A stretch of 64,000 nt of DNA, taken from JBBQKG01 sp038326655 (GTDB lineage: Bacteria > Actinomycetota > Thermoleophilia > Solirubrobacterales > JBBDJG01). The position numbers and the translations under genes were made by a program. Location: the NCBI GenBank assembly GCA_038326655.1, contig JBBQKG010000014.1, positions 10,357 to 74,356 on the forward strand, written 5' to 3'. The notes under the pieces are model-generated. The model did not search any database. It saw only the letters and a list, made by a program, of their open reading frames with translations, and was not told where the DNA came from. This document shows positions 16,522-25,201 of this stretch, one piece after another (within the stretch, counting starts at the first letter, position 1; each line of letters starts with the position of its first letter).

Positions 16522-17355
16522 ATGGCTTTCGGCTGGACCTCAGCGGCAACCTACAGCGACATACGCTACGAGAACGGCGTCGGCGACGCGGAGGGCATCG
16601 CGAAGCTCACGATCGCGCGGCCCGAGGTGCGGAATGCGTTTCGGCCGGAGACCGTGATCGAGCTCTCTGACGCGCTCAATACGGCGCGCGAGGACACGTC
16701 GATCGGAGTGATCGTGTTGACCGGCGAGGGTCCCGACGCGTTCTGCTCCGGCGGCGACCAGCGGGTGCGGGGCGACTCCGGCTACGTCGCGGGCGGCGCT
16801 TCGGTGGGGAGGTTCCACGTGACCGACCTGCAGGTGCAGATGCGCCGGTTGCCGAAGCCGATCGTTGCGATGGTGGCCGGCTATGCGATCGGCGGCGGCC
16901 ACGTGCTGCACGTTGTCTGCGACCTCACGATCGCCGCGGACAACGCCCGTTTCGGGCAGACCGGGCCACGGGTCGGAAGCTTCGACGGCGGGTTCGGGGC
17001 GGCCGTCCTCGCGAGCCAGGTGGGCCAGAAGAAGGCGAAGGAGATCTGGTTCCTGTGCCGCCAGTACTCGGCACAGGAGGCGCTCGACATGGGACTCGTA
17101 AATACGGTCGTCTCGCTGGAGCAGCTCGAGGAGGAAACGGTGCGCTGGTGCCGCGAGATGCTGCAGCTGTCGCCGTTCGCGCTCAGGTTGCTCAAGTCGA
17201 GCTTCAATGCGGCAGAGGACGGGTTCGCAGGCCTGCAGCAGCTCGCGCACGACGCCAACCTGCTCTTCTACGCCAGCGACGAGGCACGGGAAGGGCGAGA
17301 GGCCTACACGGCGCGGCGCGAGCCCGACTTCTCGAAGTTCCCGCGGCGGCCTTGA
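16522..17355 (+). CDS. menB: 1,4-Dihydroxy-2-naphthoyl-CoA synthase
   Basis: A crotonase-family ring-closing enzyme of menaquinone synthesis, 277 aa. Motifs match MenB: TIARPEVRNAFRPETV, the long FCSGGDQRVRGDSGYV loop, AMVAGYAIGGGHVLHVVCDL (oxyanion hole) and GPRVGSFDGGFG with the catalytic Asp. The ATG at 16522 is selected as the family start (MAFGWTSA); GGAG lies immediately before it, closer than ideal. It leads the plus-strand operon menB-menA-menC-menD and is divergent from menE, with a shared 30-base gap for both promoters. Confidence 0.95.
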   Translation: MAFGWTSAATYSDIRYENGVGDAEGIAKLTIARPEVRNAFRPETVIELSDALNTAREDTSIGVIVLTGEGPDAFCSGGDQRVRGDSGYVAGGASVGRFHVTDLQVQMRRLPKPIVAMVAGYAIGGGHVLHVVCDLTIAADNARFGQTGPRVGSFDGGFGAAVLASQVGQKKAKEIWFLCRQYSAQEALDMGLVNTVVSLEQLEEETVRWCREMLQLSPFALRLLKSSFNAAEDGFAGLQQLAHDANLLFYASDEAREGREAYTARREPDFSKFPRRP

Positions 17356-18266
17356 CCGCCTCCGCCCGCGCGCTTGCGGGGTCGGGGCGCGTCCCCCTGC
17401 GGATCTGGCTGATGGCCGCGCGCCCACGGACGCTGCCCGCTGCGATCGCGCCAGTGCTCGTCGGCACCGCGCTGGCCGGCTCCGAGGGCAGGTTCCGGCC
17501 GCTCGCGTTCGCGGCGGCGCTGATCGGCAGCGTCTTCATCCAGATCGGGACGAACCTCTCCAACGACTACTCCGACGCGCGGCGGGGCGCCGACACGGAG
17601 GAGCGCCTCGGCCCGGTGCGTGTCACGGCAGGCGGCCTCGTGCCGCCGCGCAAAGTGCTGGTGGCGACGTGGCTGGCCTTCGGGATCGCGGTCGTGGCGG
17701 GGATCTACCTGATCGCGATCGCGGGCTGGCAGTTGCTCGTCGTGGGCCTCGCCTCGATCGCGGCCGGGGTGCTCTACACCGGCGGGCCGCGCCCGTACGG
17801 CTACGAGGGGCTCGGCGAGATCTTCGTGTTCGGGTTCTTCGGGATCGTCGCCGTGGTCGGCTCCTACTACGTCCAGGTCGAGCGGCTGCGCGGCCTCGCA
17901 TTTGCGCTGGCCGTGCCGGTCGGGCTGCTGGCGGCAGGGATCCTGATGGTCAACAACATCCGCGACGTCGATACCGACCGGCGCGCGGGCAAGCTCACGC
18001 TCGCGGTGCGGCTCGGGCGAAGCCCCGCGCGACGGCTCTTCGCGGCGACGGTCTACGTGCCGTATCTGTGGACCACGGTGGTCGCGATCCTGAGCGGGAT
18101 GCCGGCGCTCCTGCTGGTCTGGCTCTGCTTCCCGCTCGCGCCGCGGCTCGTGCGAACCGTCGCGACACGCACCGACGGCCCCGCCCTGAATGGCGCGCTC
18201 GGCCAGGCCGGTCGCTTGCTGGCCGCCTTCTCGGTGCTGGCCTCGGTCGGCCTGCTGCTCTCGTAG
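17352..18266 (+). CDS. menA: 1,4-Dihydroxy-2-naphthoate polyprenyltransferase
   Basis: A UbiA-family integral membrane prenyltransferase, 304 aa, which attaches the isoprenoid chain to DHNA. The first Asp-rich region is NLSNDYSDARRGAD and the second NNIRDVDTDRRAGK, both expected in MenA, with about eight hydrophobic segments. The TTG start at 17352 overlaps the menB stop in TTGA, giving coupled translation; the first residues to IWLMAARPRTLPAA precede the first membrane helix. Confidence 0.93.
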   Translation: MTASARALAGSGRVPLRIWLMAARPRTLPAAIAPVLVGTALAGSEGRFRPLAFAAALIGSVFIQIGTNLSNDYSDARRGADTEERLGPVRVTAGGLVPPRKVLVATWLAFGIAVVAGIYLIAIAGWQLLVVGLASIAAGVLYTGGPRPYGYEGLGEIFVFGFFGIVAVVGSYYVQVERLRGLAFALAVPVGLLAAGILMVNNIRDVDTDRRAGKLTLAVRLGRSPARRLFAATVYVPYLWTTVVAILSGMPALLLVWLCFPLAPRLVRTVATRTDGPALNGALGQAGRLLAAFSVLASVGLLLS

Positions 18267-19270
18267 TGGAACTCGAGCGGCTCGAGATCGTGCCGTACGC
18301 GCTTCCGTTCGAGGAGCCGTACGTGACCGCACGGGGGCGGCTCGAGCGCAGGGAGCTGGTGCTGGTGCGGGTGTACTCGGGCGGCCTCGTGGGCCTCGGG
18401 GAGACGGCCGCACTGTCACTGCGAGGCGGTCAGCCGATCGCCCGGATCGTGGAGGAGCTGGCGCGGCTCGAGTTGGGGGCCGGGATCCCCGCGTCGGTCT
18501 CGAACGAGGCCCGTGCGGCCGTCGAGATTGCGCTGCTCGACCTCGCGGGCAAGGCCGCCGGCCAGCCCGCGTGGCGGATGCTGGGGGCACAAGCGGCCCG
18601 GCCGCTCGAATGCAATGCGACGCTGACCGCCGGTGCGCCGACCGCCGTCGCCGAGCAGGCGCGCGCGTGGGCGGACCGGGGGTTCGAGACCTTCAAGCTC
18701 AAGACCGGGATGGACGGCGACGTCGAGCAGGTTGCAGCCGCGCGGCAGGCGCTGCCCGCCGAGGCCGCGCTGCGGGTTGACTCGAACGGAGCCTGGACCG
18801 TCGGCGAGGCCGCGGCGCGGCTCGCGGCGATGGGCCCTCTGGAGCTCGCCGAGCAGCCCGTCGGCACGATCGAGGAGCTCCGCGAGCTTGCCGCGCTGAC
18901 GGACGTGCCACTCGCCGCGGACGAGAGCGTCGCCGGCCCAGCCGATGCCCGTGCCGCGGCCGGCGCCTGCGCCTGTGCGACGGTGAAGCTGGCGAAGGTC
19001 GGCGGCCCCGCCGCCGCGCTTGCGGTCGCACGCGAGCTGCCCGTCTATCTGTCGAGCGCGCTCGAGGGTCCGGTCGGGATCGCGGCCGCGGCCCACGTCG
19101 CCCAGGCAGTTCCCGATGCCGGGCTCGCGCACGGCCTTGCGACCGCGCTGCTCTTCTCCGAGACGGTCGGCTCCGGCGCCGAGCTCGACGGCCCGATGCT
19201 GCGCCTCCCGGAGGGTCCGGGGCTCGGGGTGCAGATCGACGAGGCCGCGCTCGCGCGGCTGCGGCTCTAG
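18266..19270 (+). CDS. menC: o-Succinylbenzoate synthase
   Basis: An enolase-superfamily enzyme of 334 aa that dehydrates SHCHC to o-succinylbenzoate. The barrel catalytic residues are recognisable: KxK in FKLKTG, metal ligands in LRVDSNGAW, LAEQPVG and LAADESV, and the second Lys in VKLAKVGG. The GTG at 18266 overlaps the menA stop by one base (TAGTG). An epimerase of the same superfamily is an alternative on sequence alone, but the men context makes MenC far more likely. Confidence 0.9.
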   Translation: MELERLEIVPYALPFEEPYVTARGRLERRELVLVRVYSGGLVGLGETAALSLRGGQPIARIVEELARLELGAGIPASVSNEARAAVEIALLDLAGKAAGQPAWRMLGAQAARPLECNATLTAGAPTAVAEQARAWADRGFETFKLKTGMDGDVEQVAAARQALPAEAALRVDSNGAWTVGEAAARLAAMGPLELAEQPVGTIEELRELAALTDVPLAADESVAGPADARAAAGACACATVKLAKVGGPAAALAVARELPVYLSSALEGPVGIAAAAHVAQAVPDAGLAHGLATALLFSETVGSGAELDGPMLRLPEGPGLGVQIDEAALARLRL

Positions 19271-19282
19271 TTTCCTTCGCTC

Positions 19283-21019
19283 GTGGACCCGACCAACCGA
19301 AACACCGCGCTTGCCTCCGCACTCGCCGACGAGCTGGGCCGGGCGGGCGTGCTGCACGCCTGCATCTCCCCCGGATCCCGCTCGGCGCCGCTCGCGCTCG
19401 CGCTGTGGCATGAGCCGGGGATCCGCACCTGGGTCCACGTGGACGAGCGCTGCGGGGCCTTCTTCGCACTCGGCCTCGCTCAGCAGACCGGGCGGCCGGT
19501 TGCGATCCTGACCACCTCCGGCACCGCCGCCGCGAACCTCCACCCTGCCGTCGCCGAGGCGTCCGAGTCGCGTGTGCCCCTGATCGTGATCACCGCCGAC
19601 CGGCCGCCCGAGCTGCGCGGTCGCGGCGCGGGCCAGACGATCGACCAGCTGAAGCTCTTCGGGACCACGGTCCGCTGGTTTGCAGAGCTCGGCGTCCAGC
19701 AGGCGACCGACGAGGGGCTCCTCCACTTTCGCTCCGCGGCGGCGCGGGCGGTCGCGGAGGCGCTCGGCGCTCGCCCGGGTCCCGTGCACCTCAACGTTCC
19801 GCTGGTCGAGCCGCTTGCGCCGGAAAAGATCGAGGACGACGTCCCGGCGCAATCGCCGCTTGCCCGTGAGGGGCGTCCCGGCGAGCGCCCGCTCACGAGC
19901 GTGTCGCGCGGCGGCCGCGTGCCGGACGCGGAGCTCGTCTCCGAGCTGGCCGAGCTGATCACGGGCTCTGAACGCGGGGTAATCCTCGCCGGCCGCCAGC
20001 ACGACCCCGGCATTGCGGCGTCGGTGAGCGCATTCGCGGAGGCCTGCGGCTATCCGGTGCTTGCCGAGCCGCTCTCGCAAATGCGCGCCGGGACGCACAG
20101 CCTGGAGACGGTCGTCGCACACTACGACCCGGTCTTCCGGGCGCTCCCGGAGGCGCTGCGCCCGGACCTCGTGATCCGGGTCGGCGACATGGTCACCTCG
20201 AAAGCGGTGCGCACCTGGCTCGGCGCCAATCCCGACTGCCGGCAGGTGGTAGTCGATCCCGACGAGGGGTGGAACGAGCCCACGTGGACAGCCGAGCTGA
20301 TCGCGCGTGCCGACCCGGCGCTGCTGTTCGGCTCGTTCGCCGAGGAATTGGGGAAACGCACCGAGCGCCGCTGGCTCGATGCGTGGCGCGCCGCCGACCG
20401 CGCCGCCTCGGAGGCGATCGACGGCTTCCTCGACGGCCTCGGCGACGAGAACTTCGAGCCGCGCGTGCACCGCGGGCTCGGCGCGGCGCTGCCCGCGATG
20501 GGCACCCTTTTCGTCGCCTCGAGCATGCCGGTACGGGACCTCGAGAGCTTCCTGCCGGCGATCGACAGGCCGGTCCGGTTCCTCTCGAACCGCGGGGCGA
20601 ACGGGATCGACGGGCTCGTCTCCTCCGGCCTCGGGGCGGCCGCCGTGGCGCCCGGTCGCACGTTCGTGCTGCTCGGCGACCTGGCGCTCTACCACGACAT
20701 GAACGGTCTGCTGGCGGCGAGCCGGCTCGGCGTCGAGGCGACGATCGTGGTGCTCGACAACGGAGGCGGAGGGATCTTCGACTTCCTGCCGATCGCGCGC
20801 CACCCCGACGGCTACGAGGAGCTTTTCGGGACCCCGACCGGGCTGGACCTCGAAAAGGTCGCCGCGCTCTACGGCCTGCCCTTCACGAGGGTCGTCTCCC
20901 ACGGTCAGCTCGATGCCGCGCTGGAGCAGCCGGGCATGGTCGAGGTCGTCCTGGACCGCCGGCGCAACGTGGAGCTTCATCGGCAGGTATTCGAGCGGAT
21001 CGCACAGGAGCTCCAGTAG
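19283..21019 (+). CDS. menD: SEPHCHC synthase
   Basis: The ThDP enzyme joining isochorismate and 2-oxoglutarate, 578 aa. Typical features are CISPGSRSAPLALAL near residue 27, TTSGTAAANLHPAVAEA, ADRPPELRGRGAGQTIDQ, and the ThDP/Mg site with LLGDLALYHDMNGL followed by DNGGGGIFDFLP. The GTG start at 19283 is 12 bases after menC. It ends the menB-A-C-D operon. The reading frame after its TAG stays open for another 110 codons (see next feature). Confidence 0.95.
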   Translation: MDPTNRNTALASALADELGRAGVLHACISPGSRSAPLALALWHEPGIRTWVHVDERCGAFFALGLAQQTGRPVAILTTSGTAAANLHPAVAEASESRVPLIVITADRPPELRGRGAGQTIDQLKLFGTTVRWFAELGVQQATDEGLLHFRSAAARAVAEALGARPGPVHLNVPLVEPLAPEKIEDDVPAQSPLAREGRPGERPLTSVSRGGRVPDAELVSELAELITGSERGVILAGRQHDPGIAASVSAFAEACGYPVLAEPLSQMRAGTHSLETVVAHYDPVFRALPEALRPDLVIRVGDMVTSKAVRTWLGANPDCRQVVVDPDEGWNEPTWTAELIARADPALLFGSFAEELGKRTERRWLDAWRAADRAASEAIDGFLDGLGDENFEPRVHRGLGAALPAMGTLFVASSMPVRDLESFLPAIDRPVRFLSNRGANGIDGLVSSGLGAAAVAPGRTFVLLGDLALYHDMNGLLAASRLGVEATIVVLDNGGGGIFDFLPIARHPDGYEELFGTPTGLDLEKVAALYGLPFTRVVSHGQLDAALEQPGMVEVVLDRRRNVELHRQVFERIAQELQ

Positions 21020-21061
21020 CGAGGCGGTTTTTCCGGCTCCCGGTTACGGTACAAAGGACCA

Positions 21062-21352
21062 ATCGCAAGCGAGGAGACAAAGGCTCGCCTCCAGCGAGAG
21101 CTGGACGAGTACTCGGCGCAGGGCGCGGGCCTCGGCGAGCTGCTCGAGCACCTGCACGCGCACAAGGGCCGCCTCCGCCGCCGCGAGCGCCTGTCGAACG
21201 AGGAGCTGGACGAGCTGTCATTGCACTGCTGGAAGCTTCAACGCGCGAAGCCGGGCGATCAGCTCTGGGGGAAGGCCCGGGAGCTGTGGGGCGGCAACCA
21301 CACGGTCCGGCCCCGCCCCAAGCGGCGGCGCCACCGATCCAGCGTCGGCTGA
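21062..21352 (+). CDS. Possible small charged protein without a standard start
   Basis: Between menD and the convergent menF gene lies an open frame reading ASEETKARLQRELDEYSAQG and LSNEELDELSLHCWKLQRA, then a basic tail. Composition and codon pattern look coding and helical, but no ATG, GTG or TTG precedes it; an ATC codon 2 bases after AAAGGACC is the only initiator-like position. It is in the same frame as menD beyond the TAG stop, so readthrough is another possibility. No function is recognised. It may be a decayed gene. Confidence 0.35.
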   Translation: MASEETKARLQRELDEYSAQGAGLGELLEHLHAHKGRLRRRERLSNEELDELSLHCWKLQRAKPGDQLWGKARELWGGNHTVRPRPKRRRHRSSVG

Positions 21353-21363
21353 GTCCGGTCGCG

Positions 21364-22764
21364 TCAGATCCCGGTGAGCGCGGGCAGCACGGCCTGAAGC
21401 TTGACCTCGGTCTCGGCGAGCTCGGCCTCGGGGTCGGAGTCGGCCACGATCCCCCCGCCCGCGTAGCAGTGCGCGACGGTCCCGGTCAGCAGGGCGCAGC
21501 GCAGGGCGACGCAGAGCTCGCCGTCCTCGGTCGCGTCCATCCATCCCACCGGGCCCGCGTACCAGCCGCGGTCGAGGCGCTCCAGCGACGACAGGAGTCC
21601 GCGCGCCCGTTCCCACGGCTCCCCGCCGACCGCCGAAGTCGGGTGAAGCGCGCCGGCCAGCGCGACCGCGCTGCGGGGCTCGGCGAGTTGCGCGCGAATC
21701 GGGGTCGCAAGGTGCTGGATGTTCGCGACCTTCACGAGCGACGGCTCCTCGGCCGCCGTCACCCAGACCGAGTGCGGCGCGAGCGAGTGCTCGATCGTGC
21801 GCACGACGCTGCGGTGCTCGGTGAGGTCTTTCTGGCTGTGGAGGAGGCGCTCGCCCAGGTGGTCGTCGACGGCGGGGTCGGCGCTCCGCCGGGTCGAGCC
21901 GGCGAGCGCGACCGTGCTGAGCACCGCCCCCGAGCGCCGCACGAGCAGCTCCGGGCTCGCGCCCACGAAGGCCGCCTCGGGCGTGCCGACGCAGAAGCAG
22001 TAGCAGCTGGGATAGGCGGTGCGCAGCCCGTCGAAGACCGCCGCGGGCTTGAACGGCCTGCCGCTCGCGACGGTCACCTCGCGGGCCAGCACGAGCTTGC
22101 GCACGTCACCGCGCTCGACCGCGCGGGCCGCCTCGCGCACCGCGCGCTCGAAGTCCTCCGGGGGCCTCACGCTCGCGAGCTCGTAGCCGCCCACCGGGTC
22201 GGGGTCGAAGATTGGCATCGGGTCGGGGCGCAGGCCCGCGAGCCTCGCCCGCATGCGCTCTCCCGTTCGCACCGGATCGTCGCCCGGGCGGCAGACCGCC
22301 GTGACCGTCGCCGTGACGTCCTCGCCGCGTCGCACGAGCGTCACCTCCGGCAGCACGAGCAACGCGGCGGGATAGGAAGCCCACGGCGGCGTGCCCCCGC
22401 CGTCGGGGGCGAAAGCGAACCCTCCGACCCACAGCGGACCGGCCGCCGGCAGCGACAGGTCGGCGTCGATGACGGCATCCCGGAGGACCTCGGACGCGGC
22501 CGCGCCGGTGGAGGCGAACCGGTCCGAGCCGGAGGCGCCCTCGATCGTCCAGGCCGCGCCGAGCCCCCCAATCGCGAAGCGGTCGCGATCCGGCTGCTCC
22601 CAGACGAAGTAGCGCTCTTCCGCGCCGCGGCTGGCGAAGACGCACGCCGCCACGTCCGTCTGCGGATCGATCGGGACCGTCGTGCTGGCCACGACCGGCC
22701 GGCGAAGCCTCGTCGCAAGCGCGAGCGCGTGCTGAGCGCACTCGAGCGGCGCGACGGGCGTCAA
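21364..22764 (-). CDS. menF: Isochorismate synthase
   Basis: A chorismate-binding enzyme of 466 aa that makes isochorismate for menaquinone. The family core is evident: RKLVLAREVTVASG, YCFCVGTPEAAFVGASPELL, ALAGSTRR, LLHSQKDLTEHRSVVRTIE, ATPIRAQL and the C-terminal ALRCALLTGTVAHCYAGGGIVADSDPEAE. An anthranilate synthase component is unlikely given the men neighbours. The ATG at 22764 overlaps the ilvN stop (ATGA), so it is translated as part of the ilvB-ilvN-menF unit, converging on menD. Confidence 0.92.
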   Translation of the reverse strand: MTPVAPLECAQHALALATRLRRPVVASTTVPIDPQTDVAACVFASRGAEERYFVWEQPDRDRFAIGGLGAAWTIEGASGSDRFASTGAAASEVLRDAVIDADLSLPAAGPLWVGGFAFAPDGGGTPPWASYPAALLVLPEVTLVRRGEDVTATVTAVCRPGDDPVRTGERMRARLAGLRPDPMPIFDPDPVGGYELASVRPPEDFERAVREAARAVERGDVRKLVLAREVTVASGRPFKPAAVFDGLRTAYPSCYCFCVGTPEAAFVGASPELLVRRSGAVLSTVALAGSTRRSADPAVDDHLGERLLHSQKDLTEHRSVVRTIEHSLAPHSVWVTAAEEPSLVKVANIQHLATPIRAQLAEPRSAVALAGALHPTSAVGGEPWERARGLLSSLERLDRGWYAGPVGWMDATEDGELCVALRCALLTGTVAHCYAGGGIVADSDPEAELAETEVKLQAVLPALTGI

Positions 22765-23318
22765 GTCTGGCTCTTGCCCCTGGCGATCGCGATCTCGCCT
22801 GTGCGAACCATCTCGACGAGCCCGAACGGGCGGACCATGTCCTCGAAGGCCTCGATCTTGTCGGCCGTGCCGGTCACCTCGGTCGTGACCGTCTTGCCGG
22901 AGACATCGATGATGCGGGCGCGGAAAATGTCGGACAGTTGCATGATCTCCCCGCGGCTCTCGCCGTCAGCGGAGACCTTGAACAGCGCCATTTCGCGAGC
23001 GATCGTGTCCTTCGGCTCGAGATCCCGGATCTTGATCACGTTGACGAGCTTGTGCAGCTGCTTCGTGACCTGGTCGATCGGGTGCGACGCGCCGTCTAGC
23101 ACGATCGTCATGCGCGACACCGACTCGTCCTCCGTCGGGCCGACCGCGAGCGTGTGGATGTTGAACCCGCGCCTCGAGAAAAGCCCCGCCACGCGTGTCA
23201 GCACGCCCGCCTTGTTCTCGACCAGCACCGACAGCACGTGCTTGCGGCCGGTATGGATGTTGCCGGCGGCCTCGAGATCCTCCAGGCGGAGGACTTCCTT
23301 GGTTCCGGGCTCGCCCAT
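22761..23318 (-). CDS. ilvN: Acetolactate synthase regulatory subunit
   Basis: The small regulatory subunit of acetohydroxyacid synthase, 185 aa. The N-terminal ACT domain (HVLSVLVENKAGVLTRVAGLF, FNIHTLAVGPTEDE) binds valine and is followed by a second ACT-like domain (FRARIIDVSGKTVTTEVTG). A 20-residue N-terminal extension rich in Glu and Leu precedes the first ACT. It starts 3 bases after the ilvB stop and overlaps menF by four bases. Confidence 0.95.
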   Translation of the reverse strand: MGEPGTKEVLRLEDLEAAGNIHTGRKHVLSVLVENKAGVLTRVAGLFSRRGFNIHTLAVGPTEDESVSRMTIVLDGASHPIDQVTKQLHKLVNVIKIRDLEPKDTIAREMALFKVSADGESRGEIMQLSDIFRARIIDVSGKTVTTEVTGTADKIEAFEDMVRPFGLVEMVRTGEIAIARGKSQT

Positions 23319-23321
23319 GGG

Positions 23322-25004
23322 TCAGCCCACCATGTCCCGCGCGGCGGCGCCCGCCGGGATCATCGGGTAGCAGTTCTCCTCTCGGCGTACGCGCACGTCG
23401 AGCACCACGGGGCCCTCCGTCTGGATCGCCTCGCGCATCGCGTCCTCGACCTCGTCGTCGGCCGCCACCCGCATGCCGGTCGCACCGAACGCCTCGGCGA
23501 GCTTCACCCAGTCAGGGCTCGAGCCCATCTCGACCGCCGAGTAGCGCTTGTCCCAGAAGAGCTCCTGCCACTGGCGGACCATGCCGAGGTAGCCGTTGTT
23601 CATGATGAAGACCTTCACGCCGATCCCGTGCTCGACCGCGGTCGCGAGCTCCTGGCATGTCATCACCAGGCTGCCGTCGCCGGCGAGGCAGACCACCAGT
23701 TCGTCCGGACAGGCCACCTTCGCGCCGATCGCCGACGGCAGGCCGAAGCCCATCGTGCCGAGCCCGCCGGAGTTGATCCAGCGGCGAGGCTTTGCGAAGT
23801 GGAAGTACTGCGCGCACCACATCTGGTGCTGACCCACGTCGGACGTGACGATCGCGTCGCCGCCCGTCACGTCGTACATCGCCTGCACCATTCGCTGCGG
23901 CGCGATGTCGCCCTCGATCGAGCGCTCGTACTTGAGCGGCCACTGCTCCTGCCACTCCCTGATCTGGCGCCACCAGTCGTCCATCCGGCTGCGCTCGGCC
24001 TCGAGCGCGCGGTACTCGGCTGTGAGCTTCGGCAGGATCCGCTTGCAGTCGCCCACGATCGGGATGTGCGCCGGCACGTTTTTCGAGATCTCCGCCGGGT
24101 CCACGTCGATGTGGACGAACTTGGCGCGCGGCGCGAACTCGGCGAGCTTGCCCGTGATGCGGTCGTCGAACCGCGAACCGACCGCGACGATCAGGTCGGC
24201 GTTGTCCATCGCATAGTTGGCCGCGCGCGTCCCATGCATGCCGAGCATGCCGAGCCACTGGTCGTGTGGCGCCGGGAACCCCCCGAGCCCCATCAGCGTG
24301 CACGTGACAGGGAAGCCGCCCGTCTGGGCCATGTCGGTCAACTCGGCTGCCGCGTTGCCGTTGATCACGCCACCGCCTGCGTAGATGATCGGCCGGCGCG
24401 CGTTCGCGAGCGCCTTCGCCGCGAGGCGAATTTGCTTGGCATTGCCCTCGACGAAGTTCTTGTACCCGGGCAGGTCGACCTTGGCCGCCTCCGTCGGGTC
24501 GTAGGGGATGTCTGCGCGCGAGAGGTCCTGCGGCACGTCCACCACGACCGGTCCCGGCCGGCCGGTGCGCGCGACGTGGAAGGCCTCGTGGATGATGTGC
24601 GGGATCTCGCGCGGGTCGAGCACCTGGAAGGAGTGCTTCACGATCGGCAGCGTGATGCCGATCGTGTCGGCCTCCTGGAAGCCGTCGGTGCCGATCAGGT
24701 CGGTGCGGACCTGGCCGGTGATGAACACGGTCGGGACCGAGTCCAGCATCGCGTCGGCGATCGACGTGACCAGGTTGGTCGCGCCCGGCCCGGAGGTCGC
24801 GAGCGCCACGCCGACCTTGCCGGAAGCCTTCGCGTAGCCCTCGGCGGCGTGCCCGGCGCCCTGCTCGTGCCGGCAGAGGATGTTGCGGACGCCCGCGTCG
24901 TAGAGCGCGTCATAGGTGGGAAGGTTCGCCCCGCCGGGGATCCCGAATACGGCATCGACGCCCTCCGCCTTCAGGCATTCCATGATCGCGTCGACTGCTC
25001 GCAT
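23322..25004 (-). CDS. ilvB: Acetolactate synthase catalytic subunit
   Basis: A ThDP-dependent acetohydroxyacid synthase of 560 aa. The catalytic Glu is in ILCRHEQGAGHAAEGYA near residue 45, the quinone-like FAD region includes GVATSGPGATNLV-type sequence (ALATSGPGATNLVTSI), and the ThDP/Mg site is LAGDGSLVMTCQELATA with NNGYLGMVRQWQ. The ATG at 25004 follows an AAGGAGG site. A hairpin abuts that site, and a terminator-like hairpin with a T-run lies 77 bases upstream, indicating attenuation of the ilvB-ilvN-menF operon. Confidence 0.96.
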   Translation of the reverse strand: MRAVDAIMECLKAEGVDAVFGIPGGANLPTYDALYDAGVRNILCRHEQGAGHAAEGYAKASGKVGVALATSGPGATNLVTSIADAMLDSVPTVFITGQVRTDLIGTDGFQEADTIGITLPIVKHSFQVLDPREIPHIIHEAFHVARTGRPGPVVVDVPQDLSRADIPYDPTEAAKVDLPGYKNFVEGNAKQIRLAAKALANARRPIIYAGGGVINGNAAAELTDMAQTGGFPVTCTLMGLGGFPAPHDQWLGMLGMHGTRAANYAMDNADLIVAVGSRFDDRITGKLAEFAPRAKFVHIDVDPAEISKNVPAHIPIVGDCKRILPKLTAEYRALEAERSRMDDWWRQIREWQEQWPLKYERSIEGDIAPQRMVQAMYDVTGGDAIVTSDVGQHQMWCAQYFHFAKPRRWINSGGLGTMGFGLPSAIGAKVACPDELVVCLAGDGSLVMTCQELATAVEHGIGVKVFIMNNGYLGMVRQWQELFWDKRYSAVEMGSSPDWVKLAEAFGATGMRVAADDEVEDAMREAIQTEGPVVLDVRVRREENCYPMIPAGAAARDMVG

Positions 25005-25020
25005 TGCGGTTCGCCTCCTT

Positions 25021-25036
25021 CCTCTGCTCTCAGAGG
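25021..25036 (-). promoter_or_regulatory. Hairpin next to the ilvB ribosome-binding site
   Basis: CCTCTG and CAGAGG arms with a 4-base loop lie directly 5' of AAGGAGG on the minus strand. The stem could influence ribosome access to ilvB or act as an alternative to the upstream attenuator hairpin. The role is inferred only from position. Confidence 0.4.
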
Positions 25037-25080
25037 ATTAAAACCTGGACTGCTTTCTGGAACTAGGGTCTCGGGGACAC

Positions 25081-25101
25081 AAAAGCCCCGCAGATCGGGG
25101 C
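25081..25101 (-). terminator. Attenuator-type terminator in the ilvB leader
   Basis: On the minus strand a GCCCCG-ATCTG-CGGGGC hairpin is followed by TTTTGTG, a compact intrinsic terminator 77 bases before ilvB. Bases just after it (CCCCGAGA) can pair with the 3' half of the stem, giving a possible alternative structure. It is flanked by T-runs on both sides, so it could also terminate transcription on the other strand. Confidence 0.6.
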
Positions 25102-25112
25102 AAAAGAGCCTG

Positions 25113-25160
25113 CTACGGCGAGGTTTTCGCGGCCCGCGCGCTGATCGCTGAGTGTACCAC
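25113..25160 (-). CDS. Possible ilvB leader peptide
   Basis: A 15-codon ORF with GTG start, encoding VVHSAISARAAKTSP, ends 11 bases before the attenuator hairpin. It holds two Val and one Ile codon near its start. That is weaker than classical leader peptides, and the ribosome-binding site is poor. It overlaps a TACACT that could instead be the -10 of the ilvB promoter, in which case this ORF would not be transcribed whole. Confidence 0.3.
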   Translation of the reverse strand: MVHSAISARAAKTSP

Positions 25161-25201
25161 CGCCCTACACCGCCCCAGCCGCAATCGCCGGGAGGCGTCG
25201 C

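Noticed and set aside
20269..23370. A 1,033-codon plus-strand open frame across menD, menF and ilvN.
   Set aside because: It is out of frame with menD and antisense to menF/ilvN; composition is Arg/Ala/His-rich as expected for shadow frames.
25140..25175. GGGCGGTGGTACAC upstream of ilvB resembles the T-box motif AGGGTGGNACCGCG.
   Set aside because: The match is partial, no specifier stem-loop or antiterminator pairing is evident, and the terminator does not compete with this motif.
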